Shown here in pieces: positions 25,340 to 32,241 of a stretch of DNA of 39,514 nt. The DNA is from Verrucomicrobiota bacterium. GTDB taxonomy: Bacteria; Verrucomicrobiota; Verrucomicrobiia; Opitutales; Opitutaceae. The notes under the pieces are model-generated. The model ran no database searches. It had not been told where the DNA came from and worked only from the letters and a program-made list of their open reading frames with translations. Where the stretch lies: assembly GCA_030605125.1 (NCBI GenBank), contig JAUWBD010000022.1, positions 1-39,514 on the forward strand. The letters run 5' to 3'. Within the stretch, counting starts at the first letter, position 1. Every line of letters starts with the position of its first letter. Both the position numbers and the translations under genes were made by a program.

Positions 25340-27112
25340 TCAGTCGAGGCTGCGGCTGCGCGTGGGGAAGAGGCCGCCCGGGCGCCACTGGAGGAAGAGG
25401 ATGATGGCGAAGAGCACGAGGATCTTGCCCATCACGGGGCCGAGCACGGGCTGGAGCACCTGGTCCACGGTGCCGATGCCGAGCGCGGCGAAGACGGTGC
25501 CGAGGATGTTCCCCACCCCGCCGGAGACGACGACCATGAAGGAGTCGATGATGTGGAGCTGGCCCATCGAGGGGCCGACGTTGCCGAGCTGCGCGAGGCA
25601 GGCGCCGGCGAGGCCGGCGAGGCCGGAGCCGAAGGCGAAGGTCATCATGTTGACCCGCGTAGTGCGCACACCGATACAGGAGGCCATCTGGCGGTTCTGC
25701 ATCACGGCGCGGACGAGGAGGCCGAGCGGGGTGCGGTTGAGCACGAGCCAGACGCCGAAGACGACGAGGGCGGCGAAGCCGATGACGAAGAGTCGGTTGT
25801 AGGCGAAGGCGACGTCGGCGACGGTGGCGCCGCCCTGGAGCCAGGAGGGGGCGTTTATCTGCACGTTGGCCGGGCCGAAGATCAGGCGGAAGGTCTGCTG
25901 GAGGGCGAGCGAGACGCCCCAGGTGGCGAGCAGACTCTCGAGCGGACGCTTGTAGAGGAACTGGATGACGCTTCGCTCGATCACGAGGCCGACGAGGGCG
26001 GCGGAGACGAAGGCGGCGGGCAGCGCCGCAACGAAGTAGTAGTGGAAACCGGCCGAGCCGGCGCCGAAGACGGAGACGAAGATGTTCTGGGTGACAAAGG
26101 TGGCGTAGGCGCCGACGACCATGAGCTCGCCGTGAGCCATGTTGATCACGCCCATGAGGCCGAAGGTGATGGCGAGGCCGAGGGCGATGAGGAGGAGGAC
26201 GGAGCCGGCGCTGAGGCCGCGGAAGAGGTTGCCGGCGAAATTGACGCGCGCCCAGTGGCCCTCGATGCGCTGGAGGGAGCGGCGCATCCCGACGGCGTCG
26301 GCCGCGGAGGGCGCGGAGGGATCGCCGACGGGGAGCGCGAGGGCCTCCTTGAAGCGGGCGGCGGCAATCAGGGAGCGGACGTCACCGAGCGTGACGAATG
26401 CCTCGGCGCGCACGGCGGGATCGGGATCGGAGAGGCGGAGGAGCGCGACGGCCTCCCGAAGCGTGCGGAGGACGACGGAGGATTTTTCCACCTCGAGGCG
26501 GGCGAGGAGCAGCGGGAGGTGCTCGGTTTTGTGGGACTGGCCAATGCGGGCGATGGATTCGCGGCGGACGTGCGGGCGCGGATCGGACACGCCCGCGACC
26601 TCAAGCACGTCGCGGATGGCGCGGCGGAGCGGCGCGGAGGTATCAAGCGGGCGGAGCTGGCGCGAGGCGATGAGGAGGGGCGCGGGGGCAATGTTCGTAT
26701 TACGAACATTGGGCTCGGGGGAGTCGGCCGTGGAGGCGGGGGCAAGAATGGGGCGGCCGTCGGCCACGGCGAGGGCGACGAGCTGGTCGGGGGCGGCGCC
26801 GGGCGCGTGGGCGGCGGCTGGGGCGAGCGTGGCGGGCACGCGGGTGCCGTCGGGGAGCGGCACGAGGAAGAGTTCGCCGGCGCGCCAAGCGGTCAGCACG
26901 GGCTCGATGGCGGCGTCCTCGGCGCCGACGAGGGCGCGGACGGCGGCGACCTGCTCGGCGGCGGGCGCGAGGAGCGCGGCAACGAGGCGGGCGCGGTCGG
27001 GCGGCGGCGCGGCGAGTTCGGGCGCGGGCTCATCCTGCTCCTCGTCGGCAGCGCGGAGGGGCGCGGCGAGGAGGGCGAGGAGGAGAAGAAGATGGGCGAG
27101 GAGACGAGGCAT
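25340..27112 (-). CDS. urtB: Urea ABC transporter permease UrtB with N-terminal periplasmic domain
   Basis: 590 residues from ATG 27112; the frame stays open upstream but the signal peptide MPRLLAHLLLLLALLAAPLRA begins here. After cleavage comes a ~270-residue periplasmic region with HEAT-like helices (PLRRAIRDVLEVAGVSDPRPHVRRES, LLLARLEVEKSSVVLRTLREAVALL, AVRAEAFVTLG), as in long UrtB proteins. The LivH-like permease starts near residue 295 (NLFRGLSAGSVLLLIALGLAITFGLMGVINMAHGELM) and has the loop AVMQNRQMASCIGVRTTRVN. A 23-bp AT-rich perfect palindrome lies in frame in the periplasmic part (26689-26711; NVRNTNIA). A terminator-like hairpin precedes the gene. Confidence 0.94.
   Translation of the reverse strand: MPRLLAHLLLLLALLAAPLRAADEEQDEPAPELAAPPPDRARLVAALLAPAAEQVAAVRALVGAEDAAIEPVLTAWRAGELFLVPLPDGTRVPATLAPAAAHAPGAAPDQLVALAVADGRPILAPASTADSPEPNVRNTNIAPAPLLIASRQLRPLDTSAPLRRAIRDVLEVAGVSDPRPHVRRESIARIGQSHKTEHLPLLLARLEVEKSSVVLRTLREAVALLRLSDPDPAVRAEAFVTLGDVRSLIAAARFKEALALPVGDPSAPSAADAVGMRRSLQRIEGHWARVNFAGNLFRGLSAGSVLLLIALGLAITFGLMGVINMAHGELMVVGAYATFVTQNIFVSVFGAGSAGFHYYFVAALPAAFVSAALVGLVIERSVIQFLYKRPLESLLATWGVSLALQQTFRLIFGPANVQINAPSWLQGGATVADVAFAYNRLFVIGFAALVVFGVWLVLNRTPLGLLVRAVMQNRQMASCIGVRTTRVNMMTFAFGSGLAGLAGACLAQLGNVGPSMGQLHIIDSFMVVVSGGVGNILGTVFAALGIGTVDQVLQPVLGPVMGKILVLFAIILFLQWRPGGLFPTRSRSLD
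26689..26711. repeat. Perfect 23-bp palindrome inside urtB
   Basis: Arms CAATGTTCGTA and its exact reverse complement, separated by a single T. It is AT-rich in a very GC-rich coding stretch and is translated in frame as part of the Ala/Pro-rich linker in the UrtB periplasmic domain. Confidence 0.95.
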
Positions 27113-27183
27113 GGCGCGGGACGCGCGAGGGATAGCAAGGGGCGGGCCGGAGCCGGCGGGCGGAACGAGCGCGGGAGCGCGGG

Positions 27184-27219
27184 AAAAAGCGCGGGGCGGG
27201 TCTCTGGAAGACCCGCCCC
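27184..27219 (-). terminator. Intrinsic terminator/attenuator between urtA and urtB
   Basis: Perfect 11-bp stem (arm GGGGCGGGTCT, 27193-27203, with 27209-27219) around a 5-nt loop, followed in the (-) direction by GCGC and five T residues (27184-27188). It lies 106 bp after the urtA stop. Partial termination here would make more binding protein than membrane components. Confidence 0.8.
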
Positions 27220-27283
27220 GGCAACCAAACTGAACCTTTGAGCAGGACACGCGCGCCCTGACCGGGGCGCCGTGGGGAGGAGT

Positions 27284-27319
27284 GTAGCGACTTTTCAACT
27301 ACATGGGCGGGACGCCCAT
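27284..27319. repeat. Palindromic element of the 'GRDAHAT' type after urtA
   Basis: CATGGGCG-GGA-CGCCCATG (27303-27321 region) preceded by GTAGCGACTTTTCAACTAC. Translated in one frame the element reads LHGRDAHAT, a string I recognise from spurious ORFs in many Verrucomicrobia and Planctomycetes genomes. It begins 4-7 bp after the urtA stop. Confidence 0.7.
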
Positions 27320-27325
27320 GCCACC

Positions 27326-28549
27326 TTACTTGAAGGTGCCCTTGAGGAAGGGTTCGCCGTAAACGTTCTCGTAGGCCTTCAGGATCTTGAACTGGCCGTC
27401 GGCGAGAGTCTCGCCGATATAGACGTTCTTGGTGACGTGGTGGTTCTTCTGGACGGTGTATTGGCCGCCGGGGCCGGCGAAGGTGGCGCCGTAGAGCGCC
27501 TCGCGAACCTTATCGACCTCGAAGGAGCCGGCCTTCTCGACGGCGGCCTTCCAGAGATAGACGCCGATGTAGGAGAGGACCATCGGGCTGTTGGTCACGC
27601 GGCCCTTCTTCTCGATGCCGGGGACGGTGCTCTTCTCGAGCCAGGCGAAGAAGTCCTTCTTGAACTTGTCGTTGGCGGGCGTGTCGATCGACATGAAGTA
27701 GGACCAGGCGCCGAGGTGGCCGACGAGGTCCTTGGTGGGCAGGCCGCGGAACTCGTCCTCGGAGACGGAGAACGACATGACCGGGCAGTCCTCGGACTTG
27801 ATGCCGGCGTTGGCCAGCTCGCGGAAGAAGGGCACGTTGGTGTCGCCGTTGAGCGTGGAGACCACGCAGGCGTCGCCGGTGGCGGCGAACTGTTTGATTT
27901 CGGCGACGATCTGCTGGTAGTCGGTGTGGCCGAAGGGCGTGTAAACCTCGCGGATGTTGGCCGCGGGCACGCCCTTGGAGGCGAGATACTCCTTCAGCAC
28001 GAGGTTGGTCGTGCGCGGGTAAACGTAGTCGGAGCCAAGAAGGTAGAACTTTTTGCGCTCCAGCTCGCCGAGGAGGTAGTCCACGCCGGGGGTGGCCTGC
28101 TGGTTCACGGCCTCGGCGGTGTAGAAGATGTTTTTGGAGAGTTCTTCGCCCTCGTATTGCACGGGGTAGAAGAGGAGGCCGTTGTTCTGCTCGTAAACGG
28201 GCAGCACGGACTTGCGGGAGACGGAGGTCCAGCAGCCGAAGGTGACGGCGACCTTGTCCTGCTCGAGGAGCTGCTTGGCCTTTTCGGCGAAGAGCGGCCA
28301 GTTCGACGCGCCGTCCACGACGACGGGCTCGATCTTTTTGCCGAGCACGCCGCCCTTGGCGTTGATCTCGTCGAAGGTGAAAAGGAGGATGTCGCGGAGG
28401 GAGGTCTCCGAGATGGCCATGGTGCCGGAGAGCGAGTGGAGGACGCCCACCTTGACCGTATCCTGGGCTTGGATACGAGTGGCGGTGGCGGAGAGCGCGC
28501 CGAGCGCGAGGGCTCCGGCGGCGAGGGTCTGGCTGAGTTTCTTGAGCAT
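27326..28549 (-). CDS. urtA: Urea ABC transporter substrate-binding protein UrtA
   Basis: 407 residues from ATG 28549; the frame extends upstream but the Sec signal peptide [20 protein letters not shown] (cleavage near TRIQA-QD) fixes the start. The mature protein begins [18 protein letters not shown], the Leu/Ile/Val-binding fold. It carries the UrtA/FmdD-type sequence [63 protein letters not shown] and [14 protein letters not shown], which marks short-chain amide and urea binders. It captures urea in the periplasm. It is second in the block, after the porin, and is followed by a terminator-like hairpin. Confidence 0.95.
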   Translation of the reverse strand: MLKKLSQTLAAGALALGALSATATRIQAQDTVKVGVLHSLSGTMAISETSLRDILLFTFDEINAKGGVLGKKIEPVVVDGASNWPLFAEKAKQLLEQDKVAVTFGCWTSVSRKSVLPVYEQNNGLLFYPVQYEGEELSKNIFYTAEAVNQQATPGVDYLLGELERKKFYLLGSDYVYPRTTNLVLKEYLASKGVPAANIREVYTPFGHTDYQQIVAEIKQFAATGDACVVSTLNGDTNVPFFRELANAGIKSEDCPVMSFSVSEDEFRGLPTKDLVGHLGAWSYFMSIDTPANDKFKKDFFAWLEKSTVPGIEKKGRVTNSPMVLSYIGVYLWKAAVEKAGSFEVDKVREALYGATFAGPGGQYTVQKNHHVTKNVYIGETLADGQFKILKAYENVYGEPFLKGTFK

Positions 28550-28605
28550 GTAGAGGAGAGGAGGGACGGACGATTGGACGGGTGCGGGAGAGAGGAGGGC
28601 GGAAG

Positions 28606-28633
28606 GCGCCGCGCGTTTGCTGGCGCGCGGCGC
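28606..28633. other. Perfect hairpin in the porin-urtA spacer
   Basis: Arm GCGCCGCGCG pairs exactly with 28624-28633 around an 8-nt loop. No T-run follows on either strand. It could stabilise or separate the porin and urtA parts of the transcript. Confidence 0.75.
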
Positions 28634-28703
28634 GGGAGGGGCGGCCGGAGCGGGCTGGACTCCGCCGGCCGCCGAAGGGGAGGCGCGGGCGGGCGCGCGT
28701 TGC

Positions 28704-29684
28704 TCAGAACCTGAAGACGCCCTGGATGCCGTAGAAGAAGCCCTTGGCGTCGCCGAGGCTGCCACCGGACTCGGCGCTGTCGGCGTAGGAGACCTCGGCG
28801 CGGAGCGAGAAGTGGTCGTTGAACGTGTAGGTGGGGGCGACGGTGAAGTAGGACCCGGTGTCGCCGCCATCGAGGTCGATCACGCTGGCGCGGGCGATGG
28901 CGGACCATTTGTCGCTGAACAGGTATTGCAGGAAAACCAGCGCGGACTGGGCGACGTCCCTGTTGTAGGTGTATTCGGCGGCGACGGTGACGGCGTCGGT
29001 GAGCGCGTAGCTGGCCCAGACGTCGAAGACGAAGGCATCGGAGGCCAGGTCGGTGTTTTCGTAGCCGATACCGGTGAAGATGGTGAGGTTCTCGATGCCG
29101 GTGAAGCTGATGAAGGCCTCGTAGCCGAGGTCGTCGGAGAAGTCGCCGTCGCCCTGGAAGAAGCCGTCGCCGGGGAAGAGCGAGTCGGTCACGGAGACGC
29201 CCGCGCTGAACGCCTCGCCGGCGTAGTCGATCTTGGCGCCGGTGTGGTAGGCCGGGATGCCGCTGATCGTGGCGTAGGTGAGCTGGGTCATGTTGACCGG
29301 ATCGAAGGCCTCGAAGCCGAGATAGCTGAGGTATTTGCCGGCGGTGAGGCTGACGGGACCAGCGGTGTAGGTGGCGAAGGCATCGAGGATGCCGGCATCG
29401 CCGGTGGAGGTGCCGGTCTGGGGCACGTAGAAGAGGCTGACCTTGGCGGAGAGCGCCTCGTAGGTGCCGGTGAGGGCGACCTTGGCGGAGTCGAGGTTGG
29501 AGGCGCCGGAGTCGGCGAGGGTGTAGTCCTTCGAGCCCGAATCGGGGTTGGTGATGGTGCCGGCGGCGACGGCGTAGCCGCTGATGGAGAGGTGGTCGTT
29601 GATTTTGACCTCGGCTTGGAGGCTGGCGGTGGCGGCGGTGGCGAAAGCGGCCCCGAGGCCGGCGAACTTCAGGCGGTGTTTCAT
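28704..29684 (-). CDS. Outer-membrane porin, BBP2 (OmpL-like) family
   Basis: 326 residues from ATG 29684; a further in-frame codon 10 residues upstream is less likely because the signal peptide [20 protein letters not shown] starts here (cleavage near LQA-EV). The mature chain is a run of amphipathic beta-strands with the BBP2 features [89 protein letters not shown] and EYTYN, and it ends in aromatic RF, the usual outer-membrane barrel terminus. As first gene of the urea block, 154 bp before urtA, it likely admits urea or amides through the outer membrane, much as FmdC-type porins sit with amide transporters in proteobacteria. That role is inferred from position. Confidence 0.85.
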   Translation of the reverse strand: MKHRLKFAGLGAAFATAATASLQAEVKINDHLSISGYAVAAGTITNPDSGSKDYTLADSGASNLDSAKVALTGTYEALSAKVSLFYVPQTGTSTGDAGILDAFATYTAGPVSLTAGKYLSYLGFEAFDPVNMTQLTYATISGIPAYHTGAKIDYAGEAFSAGVSVTDSLFPGDGFFQGDGDFSDDLGYEAFISFTGIENLTIFTGIGYENTDLASDAFVFDVWASYALTDAVTVAAEYTYNRDVAQSALVFLQYLFSDKWSAIARASVIDLDGGDTGSYFTVAPTYTFNDHFSLRAEVSYADSAESGGSLGDAKGFFYGIQGVFRF

Positions 29685-29752
29685 GTGTGGCTGGTGGTTG
29701 GTTTGCGAATACACGTGGCGTCACCGATATGACGCCGGTCGCGGCCCTCCTA

Positions 29753-29768
29753 AGCGGCGAGCGTGCCA
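29753..29768 (-). promoter_or_regulatory. Sigma54-like -24/-12 promoter of the porin-urt block
   Basis: On the (-) strand TGGCACG (29768-29762) matches the -24 box exactly. Four bases later CCGCT places GC at 29755-29754, exactly 12 bp from the -24 GG, as required. Only the two T of TTGC are replaced. The predicted start is near 29742, giving a ~58-nt leader to the porin ATG. Confidence 0.6.
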
Positions 29769-29800
29769 GCCAGCCTGCGTTTTCTTTAGTCACTGGGATA

Positions 29801-29828
29801 AAGCAGGTTGAATGCAGGACCCCTGCTT
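29801..29828. promoter_or_regulatory. Inverted repeat upstream of the sigma54-like promoter
   Basis: AAGCAGG and CCTGCTT separated by 14 bp, centred about 73 bp upstream of the predicted start. A possible activator site; it does not match the NtrC consensus. Confidence 0.35.
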
Positions 29829-29886
29829 GCCGCGAAAACGACCGCCTAAGAACGCGACAGGTGCGGGGGACGGGGGATTCGCCGGT

Positions 29887-29901
29887 GTCGCGTTTTGCGA
29901 C
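29887..29901. promoter_or_regulatory. GTCGC-N5-GCGAC dyad upstream of the porin promoter
   Basis: Perfect 5+5 dyad about 150 bp upstream of the predicted porin start, a usual distance for enhancer sites. Arms and spacing are the same as the dyad in front of the regulator gene (16799-16813). Confidence 0.35.
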
Positions 29902-30087
29902 GGGCGGCTTTCGGCTGTTTCAGGCCGCTGGCGCAAAAGAGCCGCCCCAAGAGCGGATCAGCCTAGACGGACCCCGAGTGCAGCGGGCCCCCTGGTAAAA
30001 TTGACCACCCGCGCGGGTGTTCTCACCCCCTGCTTGCCCCCGCCCGGACCGCGGGCTCATTGTCGTCAATTCGAAACACCTCCGCGC

Positions 30088-30669
30088 GTGCTCCTCGTCA
30101 TCGACAACTACGACTCCTTCACCTTCAACCTCGTCCAATACTTCGGCCAGTTGGGCGTGGAGCAGCGTGTCTTCCGCAACGACGAGATCACGCCCGAGGA
30201 GGCGTTGAAACTAAACCCCGACCGCGTGCTCATCTCCCCCGGTCCCTGCTCGCCCGCCGAGGCCGGCGTGTCGCTCGCCATGATCGGGGCCTTCGCCGGC
30301 AAAAAACCCATCCTCGGCGTCTGCCTCGGCCACCAGTCGATCGGGCACCACTTCGGCGGACGCGTCGTCCGCGCCGATCGGCTCATGCATGGCAAGACCT
30401 CGCCGATCTTGCACAGAAACACCGACGTCTTCCGCGATCTCCCGCAGGGCTTCCCGGCCACGCGCTACCATTCGCTGCTCGTCGAGCGCTCCACCCTGCC
30501 CGCCTGCCTCGACGTCACCGCCGAGACCGCCGAGGGCGAGATCATGGGCCTGCGCCACAAGGAGCTGCCCGTCTGGGGCGTGCAATTTCACCCCGAGAGC
30601 ATCGCGACCGAAGGCGGTATGAAGATCCTCGAGAATTTCCTCAAACTTGATCGCGCCGAGACGGCCTGA
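30088..30669 (+). CDS. pabA: Anthranilate/aminodeoxychorismate synthase glutaminase subunit
   Basis: 193 residues starting at GTG 30088 ([20 protein letters not shown]); the frame is open upstream but the family starts here. It is a class I glutamine amidotransferase: nucleophile Cys in [18 protein letters not shown] and His-Glu in [10 protein letters not shown]. It supplies ammonia to TrpE or PabB for tryptophan or folate synthesis; the PabA and TrpG forms cannot be told apart from this alone and no trpE/pabB is adjacent, so the symbol is provisional. It is divergent from the porin and 21 bp ahead of nrdR, so it probably leads a short operon. Confidence 0.92.
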   Translation: MLLVIDNYDSFTFNLVQYFGQLGVEQRVFRNDEITPEEALKLNPDRVLISPGPCSPAEAGVSLAMIGAFAGKKPILGVCLGHQSIGHHFGGRVVRADRLMHGKTSPILHRNTDVFRDLPQGFPATRYHSLLVERSTLPACLDVTAETAEGEIMGLRHKELPVWGVQFHPESIATEGGMKILENFLKLDRAETA

Positions 30670-30690
30670 TCGACCCGCCCACCGCTCCCC

Positions 30691-31176
30691 ATGCGCTGCC
30701 CGAAGTGCACCTCCATCGAAGACAAAGTCATCGACTCCCGCATCAGCCGCGAGGGTAACAGCATCCGCCGCCGCCGCGAGTGCCTCGAATGCGGCCACCG
30801 CTTCACCACCACGGAGGTCCTGGTGCGCGAGGGCGTCTACGTGCTCAAGCACGACGGACGCCGCGAGGAGTTCGACCGCGAGAAGCTCGTCCGCTCGGTG
30901 CGCGCCGCCTGCCACAAGCGCCCGATCGACGCCGAGCGCATCAGCATGCTGGTGGACGACGTGATGGACATCCTCGAGGCGCGCCACGAAAGCGAGATCC
31001 CGAGCAGCGCGATCGGCGAAGGCGTGATGGAGCAGCTCCGCAAGATAGATCACGTCGCCTACGTGCGCTTCGCCAGCGTCTATAAGGAATTCCGCGACGT
31101 CTCCGAGTTTGTCTCGGAGATCAAGGACCTCGGGAAAGAATCCGGAGGCTCCGCCGGAACCACTAATGCTCACTAA
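30691..31176 (+). CDS. nrdR: Transcriptional repressor NrdR
   Basis: 161 residues. The zinc ribbon is C3-x2-C6 (MRCPKCTSIEDKVIDSR) with C31/C34-type pair in RRECLECGHRFTT, followed by an ATP-cone (VLKHDGRREEFDREKLVRSVRAACHKRPI, SSAIGEGVMEQLRKIDHVAYVRFASVYKEF). It binds NrdR boxes and represses ribonucleotide reductase genes in response to ATP/dATP. The conserved part ends at DLGKE; the last residues GTTNAH and the TAA stop come from a repeat arm beginning at 31159. No nrd genes lie in this window. Confidence 0.95.
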   Translation: MRCPKCTSIEDKVIDSRISREGNSIRRRRECLECGHRFTTTEVLVREGVYVLKHDGRREEFDREKLVRSVRAACHKRPIDAERISMLVDDVMDILEARHESEIPSSAIGEGVMEQLRKIDHVAYVRFASVYKEFRDVSEFVSEIKDLGKESGGSAGTTNAH

Positions 31177-31242
31177 TGGGACACTAATCCCAAGCCACCT
31201 CCGGTAGCCTGACATTAGTGACCATAAGTGCCCATTAGTGGT
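31159..31242. repeat. Inverted 7-nt-word element (CACTAAT type) at the nrdR 3' end
   Basis: Left arm 31159-31188 is AC + three CACTAAT words with 3-nt steps (spacers GCT and GGGA, allowing one base of slack); right arm 31214-31242 is ATTAGTG, ATAAGTG, ATTAGTG with 3-nt spacers, ending GGT. The arms flank a 25-nt loop. The TAA stop of nrdR (31174-31176) is inside the second word, and the next gene starts 6 bp after the right arm. Confidence 0.92.
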
Positions 31243-31248
31243 AAAAAC

Positions 31249-31758
31249 ATGCCGCCGCCCGCCTCCCGCGACGACCTGCGCCGCCTGCACTTCGTCAACG
31301 CGCTCTTCGCTCGCCTCACCGGCGACGATCTCTACCTCGCGCGGCAGATCCAGGACGCCATCGCCTTCAGCCTGGCCGAACTGGAAGAGCAAACCCGCGC
31401 CCGGCCCGAGTCCGCCGCGCGCTACGACGCCGCCTTCACCGCCGCCGCCGCGCGCCTGCTGGAGAAGTTTTTCGCCGGCCAGCCCGGCCACGGTTTTTTC
31501 CATTGGGACGCGCTCAGCACGCTTAGCTCGGCCACGCCGCTCTTCGCCCGCGCCGAGTTGATGACCGGCCTGAAACGCCTCGCGCCCTACCGCGAGTCCA
31601 CGCTGCTCGTCACCAATCTCCGCGCCGCCCTCCTCCCGCCCGAGCAACGCGAGACCGCCCGTCGCCGTCGCGAATACGAGGAGGCGCTCGCCTACGTGCA
31701 GGACCTCGCCGCCGCCCGCACCCGCCCCGACGCCGACCTCCGCCTGCTGTTTCTATAA
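31249..31758 (+). CDS. Hypothetical helical protein
   Basis: 169 residues from ATG 31249; an in-frame GTG at 31228 lies within a repeat arm and is less likely. I do not recognise the family. It is mostly alpha-helical and charged: RRLHFVNALFARLTGDDLYLARQIQDAIAFSLAELEEQ, then LLEKFFAGQPGHGFFHWDAL, a core FARAELMTGLKRLAPYRESTLLVTNLRAALLPP, and a C-terminal helix RRRREYEEALAYVQDLAAA. There is no signal peptide or membrane segment. It sits 72 bp after nrdR and 56 bp before the HIT gene, both spacers occupied largely by repeat elements. Confidence 0.6.
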   Translation: MPPPASRDDLRRLHFVNALFARLTGDDLYLARQIQDAIAFSLAELEEQTRARPESAARYDAAFTAAAARLLEKFFAGQPGHGFFHWDALSTLSSATPLFARAELMTGLKRLAPYRESTLLVTNLRAALLPPEQRETARRRREYEEALAYVQDLAAARTRPDADLRLLFL

Positions 31759-31776
31759 CCGGCCGGCCTCGGTTTC

Positions 31777-31802
31777 TTTCGTGTGTTTCGTGTGTTTCGT
31801 GG
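31777..31802. repeat. Half element, CACGAAA words, before the HIT gene
   Basis: Three copies of TTTCGTG (complement CACGAAA) with 2-nt spacers, ending GGTTC, 12 bp before the HIT ATG. Same position relative to the downstream gene as the element before prmA. Confidence 0.92.
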
Positions 31803-31814
31803 TTCTTAGGAACC

Positions 31815-32150
31815 ATGACCATCTTCGAACGCATCATCGCCCGCGAGATTCCCGCCAAGATCGAGCACGAGGACGAGCACTGCATCGTCATCCACGACAT
31901 CCAGCCGCAGGCCCCCGTCCACCTGCTCATCATCCCCAAGGTCGTGATCCCGCGCGTCGGCGAGGCCGCGCCCGGGCACCAGGCCGTCCTCGGAAACCTG
32001 CTGCTCGCGGCCGGCGTAGTGGCGCGCAAACTACAGCTTGATCGCGGCTTCCGCCTGGTGATCAACCAAGGTCCCGACGCCTGCGAGAGCGTGCCCCACC
32101 TGCACGTCCACCTCCTCGCCAAGCGCCAGCTCGCCTGGCCCCCGGGCTGA
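31815..32150 (+). CDS. HIT (histidine triad) nucleotide-binding protein, HinT-like
   Basis: 111 residues, normal HinT length. It starts MTIFERIIAREIPAKIEHEDEHCIVIHDIQPQAPVHLLIIPK, the typical HinT N-terminus, and ends with the triad motif VPHLHVHLLAKRQLAWPPG, which contains the nucleophilic histidine. HinT proteins hydrolyse AMP-lysine and other purine phosphoramidates. The middle (FRLVINQGPDACESVPHLHVH) fits; the G-x-x-A stretch has DACESV where most have DAGQTV. Confidence 0.93.
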   Translation: MTIFERIIAREIPAKIEHEDEHCIVIHDIQPQAPVHLLIIPKVVIPRVGEAAPGHQAVLGNLLLAAGVVARKLQLDRGFRLVINQGPDACESVPHLHVHLLAKRQLAWPPG

Positions 32151-32241
32151 AGCGGCGGCCTATTCGGGCTGGGTAGAAATTCTTACCTCGACCTCGTTGC
32201 GGAATCCCGCGCAAGACACAGGTTTCGCATCTAACCACCGG

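Larger units (their letters stand above)
29685..30087. other. 403-bp divergent regulatory region between porin and pabA/trpG
   Basis: No gene seen. On the (-) side it holds a sigma54-like promoter (29753-29768), a 7-bp inverted repeat AAGCAGG/CCTGCTT (29801-29828), and a GTCGC-N5-GCGAC dyad (29887-29901). The part nearest pabA is GC-rich and shows nothing I can assign. Confidence 0.6.

Noticed and set aside
26689-26711. LexA/SOS box
   Set aside because: The half-sites are in the opposite order to GAAC-N4-GTTC and it lies deep inside a transporter gene.
29801-29828. NtrC binding site
   Set aside because: The arms AAGCAGG/CCTGCTT do not match the NtrC consensus (GCAC and GTGC arms); kept only as an unassigned inverted repeat.
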